Notes: generated from the sequence alone by a model not told the origin. Shown: positions 12,011 to 22,570, counted from the stretch's first letter. The stretch: 50,143 bases of DNA from Brachionus koreanus (GCA_016987375.1 PJRA01000473.1:657702-707844), one strand, 5' to 3'. Made by a program: numbers and translations.

Positions 12011-12634
12011 TTTTTTCTCGAATTTAAAAATAATTCATTTTTTCAAAAAGATATGATACATTTAGTCATGTGTTTTTTTTTTAACTAATTGATAAAGCTA
12101 AGAATTTTTTTCACATAGATATTTTTCAGATTTAAATTCTTTTTTCTATTTTTGATAATTTTTTAGTTTAAGATTCTGTTAAACTTATTTTTTAAATTTT
12201 AAAAAATATCTTTGCTATATATATTAGGCATTTATTTTTTTCTTACTGACAAATTGGATTTTTTTGGTCCAAATTAAATACAATTAATTAATTGAACCAG
12301 TAATAGGAAATAAAAATTCTATAAAAAAATAATGAAAATTCTTATAGTGAATATTTGTTTTCTGAGTGTTTAGTTATTTTTGATGAAGTAAATGCAAAGA
12401 TCATAAATAGTTTCAAAGAAAAGCTTGATAGTTGGTTGGCGAAACAAAGAGAAGCGACTGCTACAGCTCTTTAGAGCTATGCTTAGATAACCTCTAAGTT
12501 GTAGTTTTTATGCTACTACTACTATCTTATAAAATCATATTTTAATCATATTTAATTATATTTTATTTAAAGTAGATTTAAAAAGTCAGATATTAAAATT
12601 TTTCAATGGTCTCTTGGAAAAACTCATACACAAT

Positions 12635-12946
12635 AGTTAAAATTTTGAGGATTTTAAATGGCATTATCTTTCTTCTCTTTCGAACAATTTTTAATTTTTG
12701 GCCTTTTTTCATAACCTAAATTAAAAATATTAAAATTTAAATTGATATTATCGGTGATATAGGAGATTTTATTCAACTAAATATTGAGATAAAGATAAAA
12801 GAGTTTTTAGAAATACTAATTGATATTTTTATTTAAAGGCTATGTTTCTATCAAACTTATTCAACCGGTCATAAATTTATCTTTTTAATTTAATTATTTG
12901 AATTTTTTTATACAATATATTAGTAGGAAAAGTTTTATTTATTTAT
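12635..12946 (+). pseudogene. Deleted duplicate of the ADGF intron and last exon
   Basis: Near-identical to 16536-17540 but with two large gaps. It matches the start of the ADGF intron segment, then skips about 150 bp (about 16600-16752 of the source). It resumes through TATTATCGGTGATATAGGAG to the splice acceptor and the first exon bases GGCTATGTTTCT (12838-12849). It then jumps straight to ATCAAACTTATTC (12850 on, equal to 17448 on) and carries the end of the coding region and 3' flank. The jump removes 529 bp of exon 2. It cannot encode a working enzyme. The parent gene is 3.9 kb downstream in the same orientation. Confidence 0.9.
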
Positions 12947-13000
12947 CTGTCATATAATAATCAATTTGTCAATGAATAATTAATTTTTTTCAGAAGGTTA

Positions 13001-13017
13001 AATAAACGCCTATATAT
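13001..13017. repeat. Target-site duplication, left copy
   Basis: AATAAACGCCTATATAT, repeated with one difference (T for A at position 12) at 13340-13356 on the other side of the SINE. Confidence 0.85.
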
Positions 13018-13339
13018 TTTTGGCTTTGGGCTTTTGCTACAGCCCGTATAGCCTAAAGGTTTGTGTGCTAGTCATGCAAGCAGAGAGTGGAAGGTTCATA
13101 ATCCACTGAGGGTGGAAAAATCTTCAAAATATCTCTGCAATACGGGCGCATGTTTTCAAACCTCTTTCATCAAAAAATGAGGGACCGGTTTCGANNNNNN
13201 NNNNNNNNNNNNNNNNNNNNNNNNNNNNNNNNNNNNNNAGTAGCCTCTGTGTCAGATCGGAGTTGTGGCTCAAAAAGGTAGTTGAAAAGGAGATGAGCTC
13301 CTCCCCATTATCCACTAGAATAGAATAGGGTAAAAAAAA
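13018..13339 (+). mobile_element. tRNA-derived SINE with poly-A tail
   Basis: A GC-richer insert bracketed by a 17-bp direct repeat (13001-13017 and 13340-13356) and ending in an A-run. Near its 5' end are RNA polymerase III promoter-like boxes: A box TAGCCTAAAGG (13049-13059) and a slightly expanded B box GGTTCATAATCC (13093-13104). They sit at tRNA-like spacing within a degenerate tRNA-like head. 13195-13238 is an assembly gap. Long target duplication, A-tail and A/B boxes together define a SINE moved by LINE machinery. The family is not identified. Confidence 0.85.
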
Positions 13340-13356
13340 AATAAACGCCTTTATAT
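13340..13356. repeat. Target-site duplication, right copy
   Basis: AATAAACGCCTTTATAT, directly after the A-tail of the SINE; pairs with 13001-13017. Confidence 0.85.
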
Positions 13357-14762
13357 AAATAAATTTTTGCAAATAAAATAAATAACTTATGGTTACAAAT
13401 ATTCAACTGTAGTGCATTTTGCAATGATTTCTCACATCAAAACTAGATTTTGGCTGTTGATGCAACTATTCTACTAATTTTGCACCATACTGCATTTACA
13501 GAATTGCTAAAAACTTTTTTTTAGGGTTTAATTCTGATCTGTTTTGTACCAAATTTTACAAAGTAAAAATTATAAGAGAAATTTTGAGTGATTCAAAGCT
13601 TAAATTCAAAATTTTTGTTGAGACAAATAAATTTCTTGCAATTTTGAAATGTAAAAATTAGCTTTTTATACAGTTTAAAAAGTTGATCATATTCAGTTTA
13701 CTTGAAGTACCCAATTTTACCAATAATAAAAAATATATACAGAGTTCATTAGCTTGCTTATAAAACTTGAAGATTATTTAAAAAAATCTAGTTTGAAACA
13801 AAGAATTTGACATCTGTGAAACACAAAAAAAATAAGATTTAGAAATATATTTATTTATAATAGCTCCGTTAGCATATAAATAAAAACATTTAAAGATTTA
13901 TTCTTCCTTGATTCTTTACTATTAATTTATGTTAGAAAATATTCTAGAGTGCTTAAGTTATTTACAAACTTAATTTTAGTAGTAATACTATAGAAATATA
14001 TTTTTATACTTTTTATCTTTTTAGTTTCCAGACACAAAAAAATTTTATACAAAAACAACTAAAAAATAAATCCATTAATTTTAAGAAAATTCAATCAAAA
14101 ATTCATCTCTATCAGCATTATTTTTAGCTTTGGGTTTTTGCTGATATTTTTATTGATTTTTATTCTTCTAGTTTCATAAAAATTTCTACTTAAATGTTAA
14201 AACAGTTGGTAAGAATTGTCAGTATTTTGACTTGATTTTAAAAATGCAAAAGCTGATGGAAAATTTATCCTAAAAAGATCCATAAAGAAAAAATAATTTA
14301 AGCTAATAAATCGAATGTTTTATTTTAATTTAAATCTAAAGGGTTTTAATCAAGATTGAAAGGCTAAGGATATTGACATTGAAAAAACAAAACTTTAATT
14401 TCTTAACATGTACATGTACTAAATAAATATACTGCTTTTCAGATTTACGGGGATTTTGCATTGATCAAATGATGGATGATGCAAACTTTGAATCAGCTAG
14501 TACTTTTTACAGAAAGAGTTTTAGACCTTTAAAAACTAGTAATTTCTCTTAAGATTTTTTGATTTTTTTATTGATTATTAAAATTCACATTGCCGAAGAC
14601 ATGGTCGAAATAGATCGATTCAAAAATATATTAGAATATAAAACTTTATTTTAACAATAAAAATTTTTAGCATCCATTTAACAAATTTTAAAAGAAAAGT
14701 CATCTAATTTTTAAAATTTATTTTTAAATTAATAGAAAAATAAAGAATTTTTTTGGCCAAAA

Positions 14763-17491
14763 ATGATTAGAGTATATTTTTTAGCGTTGATTACTAGTCA
14801 AATTTTTGGTCTGCCTTTGCCTTTCAATCAGTTTGCTTACATGGAAGCGCGAAATAATTTAACATTTAGGAAAAATCAACTAAATCAGAGAGAAAAAATT
14901 GTTAACATTTACATGCAAAAGCTTAAAAGAAACGAATTTGAGCAAACAGCTGATCACTTTTTTCCTTCCCGGCCAATTGAGACAGAAATAGACAACATAA
15001 CATCGAGAAGTCTGTACAAATTTTTGAGAAAGCTTCCCAAAGGTGGTAATTTACACATTCATGACAACCAAATGCTAGATAGAAAAAAATTTCTCGAAAT
15101 TATTTTCAAACGGGAGCCAGAATTCAGCTGGCTGTACATATGTGATAAAGAGAATGACAAACAGTGCAAATCAAGTCCAAATGAATGTAATTGCAGCAAT
15201 TATTTTTTGAACTATTTTCCAAAAAATGTTCCCAAAGGATGGCTTCCAGTCAAAGGTTCAAATTGGACTATAGACAAAATAGTAAAAAAGACTACTTTAA
15301 ATCACATTTTAAATGATTTAGACAAGAAAATCTACCCGACTGATTCAAATAGTCGATGGAGAGAAGCAAACAAATTGGGACTATTCGAGTTTTACTTGGA
15401 TGTGATTCTTTATAACAGGACTAGATTTGATTATTTGAAAGCATGCTTGGATTTGTCACTGGAAGAAAATGTTCAACTAGTTGAATTTAGAAGTCGCAGT
15501 TTTGGACGACTATACTATTTTGACTCTGAATTTAATAGAGTTAGAATAGAGCCTTATGAAGAATTGGAAATGATGATGCAATTTAGAAATAGTTATTTAA
15601 ATGAGAATAGAAATTTTATTAATTTTATTTTTATTATAAATGAGCTGAGAATTTTATCCAAAGTGGAAATTGAAAACTTGCTAGATGAGAGTTTGCAGCT
15701 GCAATCAAAGTATCCTGATATGATTCGTGGATTTGACTTAGTTGGTGAAGAAGATCAGGGTCATACACTTCTATTTCACAGTGATGCGCTAATGCGAGGG
15801 TTTAATCACAGTCAAATTGACAATAATTCGTTTAATTTGATTTTTCACACGGCTGAGACAAATTGGCCTGAAGATTTACCACCAGCTTATATTGAGGACG
15901 CAGTTTCAACTTTGGACAATATTTACGATTCTATTATTCTTAGAAGTAGTCGTATTGGACATGGAATCGGACTCATAAAGCATCCTGAATTGTACAAGCA
16001 TCTAATTGAGAGAGGAGTTGCTATTGAAACTTGTCCAGCTAGTAATCAAATTTTAGGTGAATTTTTTTAAATTTTAGAACAAAAAATTTATAGTCAAGAA
16101 ATTTTTTAGAATAATTCTATTTTTTCCGTTTTTATCTAGAATATTTTTTTTAGTTTACTTTTCTTTTAAGCTAAGTTAGGAGACAAGCTCCTATATTAAT
16201 GAATGATATTCAGTGATTTTAAAAACAATTGATAATCAATAAATAAAAGTAAATTGAATAAAAATTTATTGTTTTGTTATTGTTCAAATATTTGTGTCAG
16301 CCGATTTTTATAACCAAAATTTAGTCTATGCGATTTTGGGTCTGCAAAGTACTAAATGTAACGGTATAAAAACATTGTCAGCTAATAAATATTGCTAAAC
16401 AAGTTATAAACCTCAAGAGAAAAAATAATTTCAATTTTCTTTTTTTGTTTAAGATTTCATTGTTAAAAATGCCAAAAAAAATCTTTATTAAGAAAAAACT
16501 AATCATTTAACTAGATTAATATTGATTTTATTAAAAGTTAAAGAATTTTGAGGATTTTAAATAGCATCATCTTTCTTCTCTTTCGAACAATTTTTATAAC
16601 TTAATTATTTTATTTTTACAAGCAGCATGTTAGAAATACTAATATTATTAGTGATTAAATATTAATTACAAAATTTAAGAATAATCTTAATTCGAAAAAA
16701 AAATAAATATTAACTTTGAAAAAATTAATTATTTTGTATCACTTTCCAAGTTCTGGCCTTTTTTCATAACTTTTGACCGATTCCTAAATCAAAAATATTA
16801 AGATTTAAATTGATATTATCGGTGATATAGGAGATTTTATTCAACTAAATATTGAGATAAAATTAAAAAGAGTTTTTAGAAATACTAATTGATATCTTTA
16901 TTCAAAGGCTATGTTTCTGACATAAGAAATCATCCAGCAATCAATTTTTTTAGAAGTGGAATTCCTATTGTTTTGGCTGGAGATGATCCGGGAAGTTTTG
17001 GCTTTAATGAACTAACATTCGACTATTATTTGGCATACATGGCTTGGGGTCTCGATTTGAATGATTTAAAAGTAATAGCTAACAATTCAATTCAATACAG
17101 TTTAATTGCAGAAAATTTAAAACAAGATGGTTATGACAAATTTGAGAGACTTTGGAATAATTTTATTGATAATGTATTTTGGCAAATATGTTTAGAAAAA
17201 AAAAATGAAAATATATTACAATTGAATATATCAAATTTATTGCCTTCATTCGCTCCTGCTAGGAAAGAAATAGTGGTCAGTATTTTTGGATATGGATTTG
17301 AAGAGGCTTATTGTCAAAGACTTTGGTGTGTTTTTAACAATTTACGGAGCGAAGCTTATATTGAAAGTTTGAATACAATTAAATGTAACAAACCAATATT
17401 AGTTTCAAATAGAACCGAAAAAATTGACTTAAAAATTCAAATTGGAGATCAAACTTATTCAACCGGTCATAAATTTATCTTTTTAATTTAA
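14763..17491 (+). CDS. ADGF: Secreted adenosine deaminase-related growth factor (ADA2/CECR1 type), two exons
   Basis: Extracellular enzyme that deaminates adenosine to inosine; family members also act as growth factors. Exons are 14763-16056 and 16908-17491, joined through a split Gly codon (G/GC) by a GT-AG intron, giving 625 residues. A signal peptide covers about 1-16. Zinc and substrate residues are in place: LHIHD with H98/H100, HTAE with H362 and E365, SRIGHG with H400, and the DDP motif with D457/D458. A Cys-rich stretch at 127-145 fits the receptor-binding insertion of ADA2-type proteins. Several N-x-S/T sites are present. Human ADA2 is 511 residues. The surplus is a C-terminal tail of about 100 residues, from about 523, that resembles an IPT/TIG fold (GYGF, paired Cys, IKCNKP). 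The start Met leads directly into the signal peptide. Confidence 0.94.
16057..16907 (+). other. ADGF intron (851 bp)
   Basis: Begins GTGAAT and ends TTCAAAG. It is the source, or sister copy, of the sequence duplicated at 12635-12946. The segment at about 16600-16752 is absent from that duplicate, so it is either an insertion here or a deletion there. Confidence 0.85.
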
Positions 17492-17700
17492 TTATTTGAA
17501 TTTTTATACAATATATTAGTAGGAAAAGTTTTATTTATTTTTTTTTTAAATAGAATATTCATTAAAATATTTAAAAAAATTATTTAAAAAATTATTGCCA
17601 ATTTTAAGAAATTTTCTTGATTTCACTTAAAAATTTAAAACAGCAAATTGAAATATTTTGAACTTTAATATTTAATTGTTAAGCGACAAAATGTTAGTTA

Positions 17701-17840
17701 TCAATTTCTGATATTTTCCCTGTTCAACTCCAAACTATCATAACCAATTTCACGCAATGTGCTTCGATCCACACTATTTTTAATCCGAACGTAAACTTTG
17801 CAGTACTGTTTTCCAAAAACAAATTGATGAAAGAAAACAA
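17701..17840 (-). other. Unidentified coding-like island
   Basis: GC-richer than its surroundings. On the minus strand one frame is open, from about 17827 to a TGA near 17707, and gives GKQYCKVYVRIK and then REIGYDSLEL. A plausible acceptor (TTTGGAAAACAG) lies just upstream. It may be a last exon or a decayed gene fragment. I do not recognise the family and found no partner exon. Confidence 0.25.
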
Positions 17841-18336
17841 AGGAGAAGAACTACAAACAAATAGCATTCTGAAAGGTTAGAAAATGAAATCTCTTTAATT
17901 ATTTAAATCATCTCCAAAAATTTTTGGTCACTTAATTTAATTATTTTTGATACCTTAAATTAATTAAATGATCTATAAAAAAAATAAACTAATTTGCTTA
18001 TTTAATAAAAATGATAGCAGAAATTAATGATTTGATCTCCAAATTTCCAATTTTAAACTTCATTCTTAGTATCTTTTTCAATTGTCTACACTCTTTTTTT
18101 TTGCTAGGATGGCCCTTGTTGACTTATAAATTTTGAGATAACGTATATTTATAGAATTATGTGTGTAAGCGTAAAATGGTAAAAAAATATAAAAAATAAT
18201 GATTCGAAAAATTGACTCAATTTTACCAATAAATTTACTTATGTGAGCCAAATTTTATAGAATTTTTAATTTCATTTCGTTAATAATTAATAGATAATAT
18301 ATTCTTAAATCTTGAGAACAGTTTTTTTTAAATTTA

Positions 18337-18397
18337 ATTTATCTTTCATTATCAGCTTCTGCTCCATTTTCTGAAGACCAAAGGCCATAAGTAGATA
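18337..18397 (+). repeat. Short relative of the 18607-18880 repeat
   Basis: Shares TTTATCTTTCATTATCAGCT and the following CCATTTT...GACCAAAGG.CATAAGTAGAT with 18607-18668, with a few base differences. This shows an older local duplication, 270 bp apart. Confidence 0.7.
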
Positions 18398-18645
18398 TAT
18401 GTGAAAAATATGGTATAAAAATGAAATAAAATTTAATGCAGAGAAGAAGCAATTTATTATTTTTGGAAGAAACTCAAAATTATAGAAAGAAAGCAGAGGA
18501 TGTACAATGTAGAGATAAAAATGGTTGAAAAAATAAAATATCTTGACGTTCACCTATACTCTAGAAACAATAACAAAGCTCAAATTAAAACTTGTACCAA
18601 TTCTGCTAATTTATCTTTCATTATCAGCTTCTGTTCCATTTTTTC

Positions 18646-18880
18646 AAGACCAAAGGTCATAAGTAGATTTGTAAAACATGAATTTTTTTTCAAGTTTCAT
18701 TTTTTTGACTATTGTGCTCTCTGCTGTTTTTAGTTTTTTTTATCTCCAGCTTTTAAACTGCAAAATTCATAAAACAGAACAGCCCTGACAAATGCTTTGT
18801 AGAGATGAATTTTTATTTTCACATTTAATTTTTGATTTTCACACTGGAGATTTTTTATGGATACCAACGATTTAAAAGCT
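18646..18880 (+). repeat. 235-bp direct repeat, left copy
   Basis: Identical base for base to 21446-21680, exactly 2800 bp downstream. It starts AAGACCAAAGGTCATAAGTA and ends GATTTAAAAGCT. The two copies bracket TRAPPC2L/ATG10. The flanking sequence differs immediately outside the copies. Confidence 0.95.
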
Positions 18881-20062
18881 GATTTGATGATTACGATAAA
18901 AAATCATAAATCAGTATTTATTGAGATTTTTTTATTCATATTATTCAAATTTACATATAAAAGCGTAATTCTTTAGATTTTATTGTTTAGATTTTAGATT
19001 TTAAAATTTTCGTTGATGACATAAAGGAAATAGTGAAGGTAGTTTTTTTGGTTTTTTGGTATTGCTTAAAAAATACTGCTTAGTATTTATTCGACTAAGA
19101 TAAGCCGACCAAATAATAGCAAACCAAAAATTGGCTGAGCGATAATTTATCAACAAAAATTTAGTTGTCAGAATAAGCAAGCTAAATAAAATTAACTTTA
19201 GGAATTTGAAAATAAAAAATAAAAAAGCCTTTTATATTGATATAATTTAAGTTTTTTTATTTTATTTTTATTTTAAGACTAACTTGGTCTGGTTTGGGAC
19301 AACCACTAAAAGAAATTTACAGACATAGTACTGTAAACAACAGTGTATGTCATCTGTTATGCTGTTTTAGCATCACTGAATCAGTTTTAAGTTCTTATTT
19401 TTTAATTAATCATATTTTGCGTTAAATTTTGTTTTAAGATTTAAAAACATGCCTTCAGTTTAAAAACGATTGATTGAAAAAGACTTGAGATCATTATATT
19501 ATTAGAAAGTAGAAAAAATAGATGTTCTGGACGGGTTGCTAGAAGTGGGATGGGGTATACGACCCCAATAAAAGCTAAAAAGAATTTTGCTCATCTTAAG
19601 CTTATTAATAATAATAGTGATGAAATATCTCAAATTCAGGCCACTAGACGCCTCTATTGCTGCCAATCATGTATAATAAAATTTTCAAAAAGATTTTCTA
19701 AAATAAAATTATAAAAGAAAAAAGAGATATTTAAAAGAAAAGTTTATAAATTTGTTGGAGGTTCTCGTGGCTCTACAATACGAGGATTCAATCAAATTTT
19801 ACGTTATTTCACGTAAAATATCATAAAATCCTAGTTAAGTTTTAATTTTGATTTTTTAAAAAATAAAATTCTGTTCTTTTGGTTGCAAAGTCATGTTTGT
19901 TTTTTGGTAAAAAAAGATTTAATTTTCAAAAAATTTTAAGTAAATGCATCTAGGATAATATTTTCAGAATTAAATTTAATTTTTTTTACTATAATCATAT
20001 GAGAAAATTTATCTCAAAATAGCTTTTAATTAATTTATGAATATTTAATTAAATTTAAAAAA

Positions 20063-21293
20063 ATGGCTTCATGTATTGCAGTAGTGGCTAAAGAAGTAAA
20101 TTGACAATGTCTAGTACCTTATCAAGAAGCGTATTTAATAGAGAAATAAGAGAAATTTACTCAAAATCTTTGACTTTGGGAGATAATTGGACTTTGATTG
20201 TCGTTGATCAGAATCAAGACATCAATTATTTGGAAAAAAGCATCCAACAGTTATATCTAAATGAGATAATAACCTTAATTTATCACATCATATACTCAGA
20301 AAGCTTTTCAGTGCCTGTCTTGTACATTAACATATTCAAGTCAAACGGATCGGTTTTTAAATATGATGAAATTTACAAATTTTTCAGTCTCAAAGAGCTT
20401 GACAGTGATCAAGAACCAATTTTAATTTTGACCCAGCAAGAACATCCGATTCTTTTCAAGCCTTTTTATTATATGCATCCATGCATGACTTCACATTGGA
20501 TGAATCAGACAAAATTAGGCTCAGACGAAAGCTTTAATTTCACTCTTAAGTGGTTAAGTTTTGTGTTTTCTGCTCTCAGAATTCCTATAGATATTAAATA
20601 CGCTTTAAATTAAAAATAAAAATTTTAAGAGAAAAACATTTTTTGTTTCAGAATTATCCATTGTATTTAAAAACCGCTGCAGGCTCACAGCAAATACTAA
20701 GCAATCATAATCTTAAATACTGGTACATAATCAATAGTTCATTAGATGTAGTGGAGGAGAAGTTACGTCGCACCGACAATAAAGATTTGTACTTGGGTCT
20801 TTTGTATTTAATTGATGACTTTATAATGCAGGAATATATATATTTTTTTCTATAATTTATATGGATTTTTTTTATTTAGATATGGCTATGTGACGAATAC
20901 AAAAATAAAATTTTTTATTGTTATTGAATCAGGTAGCAGACAATTTCATGATACAGAAATTAAAATAGTTGGTTTTAAATTTTAAAAAATTATTTTTTTC
21001 TGATTTTAAAAAAAACAAAAAGATGTTTAAAAAATTGCATTCAGCTTATGTAAATGTATTGTGTAATCCTTTTTATGAAATTGGAAACCAAATCACGTGC
21101 CGGTTAGGGCTCTTAATTTGAATTTTTCTAAAATTTTATTTTAATTTTTAGGAAATTTGATGAAATGGTAAAATCAATGCTACTAAAAATTTACAGTTCT
21201 GCCATGGTTTCGTCACAATCAGCTGCCCTTGCTTCAAATGTTTCAAATCAAAGCTTAGCAAATTCACAAATAGCGCCTGAATATACAATCTAA
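20063..21293 (+). CDS. TRAPPC2L: Trafficking protein particle complex subunit 2-like, five exons
   Basis: Longin/sedlin-fold subunit of TRAPP tethering complexes (yeast Tca17), which activate Rab1/Rab11 on Golgi and autophagy-related membranes. Exons: 20063-20095 (MASCIAVVAKE), 20652-20827, 20880-20967, 21023-21102, 21152-21293. All phases fit and the product has 172 residues. Family signatures follow in order: NYPLYLKT, SSLDVVEEK, LYLGLLY, YGYVTNTKIKF, MFKKLHSAYVNVLCNPFY and RKFDEMVKSML. The first 140 residues align in length with human TRAPPC2L. The remaining Ser/Ala/Asn-rich tail of about 32 residues is extra. Intron 1 (20096-20651) contains the whole ATG10 gene. Intron 2 (20828-20879) has no GT donor. 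A GC-AG splice (GCAGGA) is the only choice I found that keeps frame and length. Confidence 0.93.
20107..20613 (+). CDS. ATG10: Autophagy E2-like enzyme ATG10, nested in TRAPPC2L intron 1
   Basis: E2-like enzyme that forms a thioester with ATG12 and transfers it to ATG5. Single exon, 168 residues (human 220). The N-terminal block around FNREIREIYSKSLTLGDNW matches the first helix of the family. Then come SVPVLYINIFKSNG, the hallmark LTQQEHPILFKPF and MHPC, which places the catalytic Cys at 126. The C-terminal WLSF...IPI helix completes the domain, so the gene looks intact. The start at 20107 is the first ATG in the frame and sits 11 nt inside the intron. The stop lies 38 nt before the intron acceptor, and an AATAAA follows the stop closely (about 20617). 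There is no room for a separate promoter between TRAPPC2L exon 1 and this ATG, so transcription must start at or before that exon. Confidence 0.92.
   Translation: MSSTLSRSVFNREIREIYSKSLTLGDNWTLIVVDQNQDINYLEKSIQQLYLNEIITLIYHIIYSESFSVPVLYINIFKSNGSVFKYDEIYKFFSLKELDSDQEPILILTQQEHPILFKPFYYMHPCMTSHWMNQTKLGSDESFNFTLKWLSFVFSALRIPIDIKYALN
20828..20879 (+). other. Probable GC-AG intron of TRAPPC2L
   Basis: 52 bp, AAT/GCAGGA to TTTATTTAG. No GT occurs between the end of conserved exon 2 and the acceptor. Using GC joins AT to A as an Ile codon, and the spacing to YGYVTN equals that of human TRAPPC2L. GC-AG introns are a known minor class, but this donor lacks the usual GCAAGT. Confidence 0.7.
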
Positions 21294-21445
21294 ATTGATT
21301 AAATTTTTTCTTAATAAAATTTTAAATTTTGAGATATTAAAAAATTTTCCTTATTCAAATTTTATAACTAAAAGTTGTTTTATGAATAGTAGCAAATGGA
21401 TAGCAGATATTAAAGTCAATTAAAAAATAATTGAGGATCTTATAA

Positions 21446-21680
21446 AAGACCAAAGGTCATAAGTAGATTTGTAAAACATGAATTTTTTTTCAAGTTTCAT
21501 TTTTTTGACTATTGTGCTCTCTGCTGTTTTTAGTTTTTTTTATCTCCAGCTTTTAAACTGCAAAATTCATAAAACAGAACAGCCCTGACAAATGCTTTGT
21601 AGAGATGAATTTTTATTTTCACATTTAATTTTTGATTTTCACACTGGAGATTTTTTATGGATACCAACGATTTAAAAGCT
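21446..21680 (+). repeat. 235-bp direct repeat, right copy
   Basis: Identical to 18646-18880. It begins 153 bp after the TRAPPC2L stop codon. It has no coding potential that I recognise. Confidence 0.95.
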
Positions 21681-22562
21681 AAGATTTTATAAATATTTAT
21701 TTTAAGATTTTACACCTTTAGCAAAAACTAAAATTTTATCCTACGAAATAAATTGTTATTGGTATCGTGAATGCATTATTAACTCCTCTAAAGTGGTATA
21801 ACTTTGTCAATTTTTAAGCTTTTTTCGATCTGAAGCAGCCAAAAGCAAAAATAAACTGGGTGTGATTTTCAAATGTTCTTTTGGTCTTTGAAAATGTCAT
21901 ATTTTATCAAATATTTTTTCTTTGGCTTTTACATTATTAAATTTATTGATTAACTCAAACAATTATGTAATCTAAAATGTGGAAGGAAACTAAATAAATT
22001 CTACAGATTCTACACGTGGTCAAGCCTTAAGTAAAAAAATTTTCTTTATTTAGGATACATAGTTTGTTTTGAGATTCAAAGTAGGTCAAAATAATTGTCG
22101 AAATCGCAGCCATTAACTAATTAAAACGAACTAAACAAAAAAAAACTAGTCTCCTCTAACAATTTTGGACTAAATTAGAAAAAAAATGACCAGCAACTAA
22201 TGACCTCATTTTTGAGTTAGATGAGCTATGAATTAGGAAAATATTTTTAATATATGATTAAGCAATTTTTTTATTCGTTTCGGATCAGTGATTGATATTT
22301 AAATTTAAGATACAAAAATATTTAAAATATTGAAAAATAATTAAATATTTTTGTTATTGGCGTTCTCAAACTGTCAGTCTAATCAAAAATATTTTTATTT
22401 TCATATCAAACATGGACTTAAAATTTAACTAATAGTTTTAGTAGCAGTGCCCTGAGCATTCTAAAGCCGAATTACTACTCGCACGAGTTAATTCTTGGCT
22501 CTCTTGGTAGCAAATCTAAGCCTCGTCAATTAACTAAATGAAAATTAGAGTTTAAAAAAGTT

Positions 22563-22570
22563 TATAAATA
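22563..22570 (+). promoter_or_regulatory. TATA box of the 71-residue gene
   Basis: TATAAATA, 53 nt before the ATG at 22623. The related gene at 26556-26885 has the same octamer upstream of its start. Confidence 0.55.

Larger units (their letters stand above)
12011..14762. other. Divergent intergenic region between the PqaA-like and ADGF genes
   Basis: Holds a partial duplicate of the ADGF 3' end (12635-12946), a SINE (13018-13339) and AT-rich sequence. It contains no complete gene. The two flanking genes are transcribed away from it. Confidence 0.6.
17492..20062. other. Intergenic between ADGF and TRAPPC2L
   Basis: AT-rich. It contains a coding-like island on the minus strand (about 17701-17840), a repeated block near 18337 and 18607, and the left copy of a 235-bp direct repeat (18646-18880). 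No gene could be built here. Confidence 0.5.

Noticed and set aside
12635..12946. A second functional ADGF gene
   Set aside because: Only intron, a few exon bases and the 3' end remain; no active-site residues.
13041..13115. A functional tRNA gene (Met-like anticodon CAT)
   Set aside because: The anticodon stem has a mismatch, the T-loop is too long and the acceptor ends do not pair. Target duplications and an A-tail show a SINE head instead.
18646..21680. LTR retrotransposon (identical direct repeats around 2.5 kb)
   Set aside because: The interior holds host genes with introns, no gag/pol, and no target duplication or TG..CA ends are seen.
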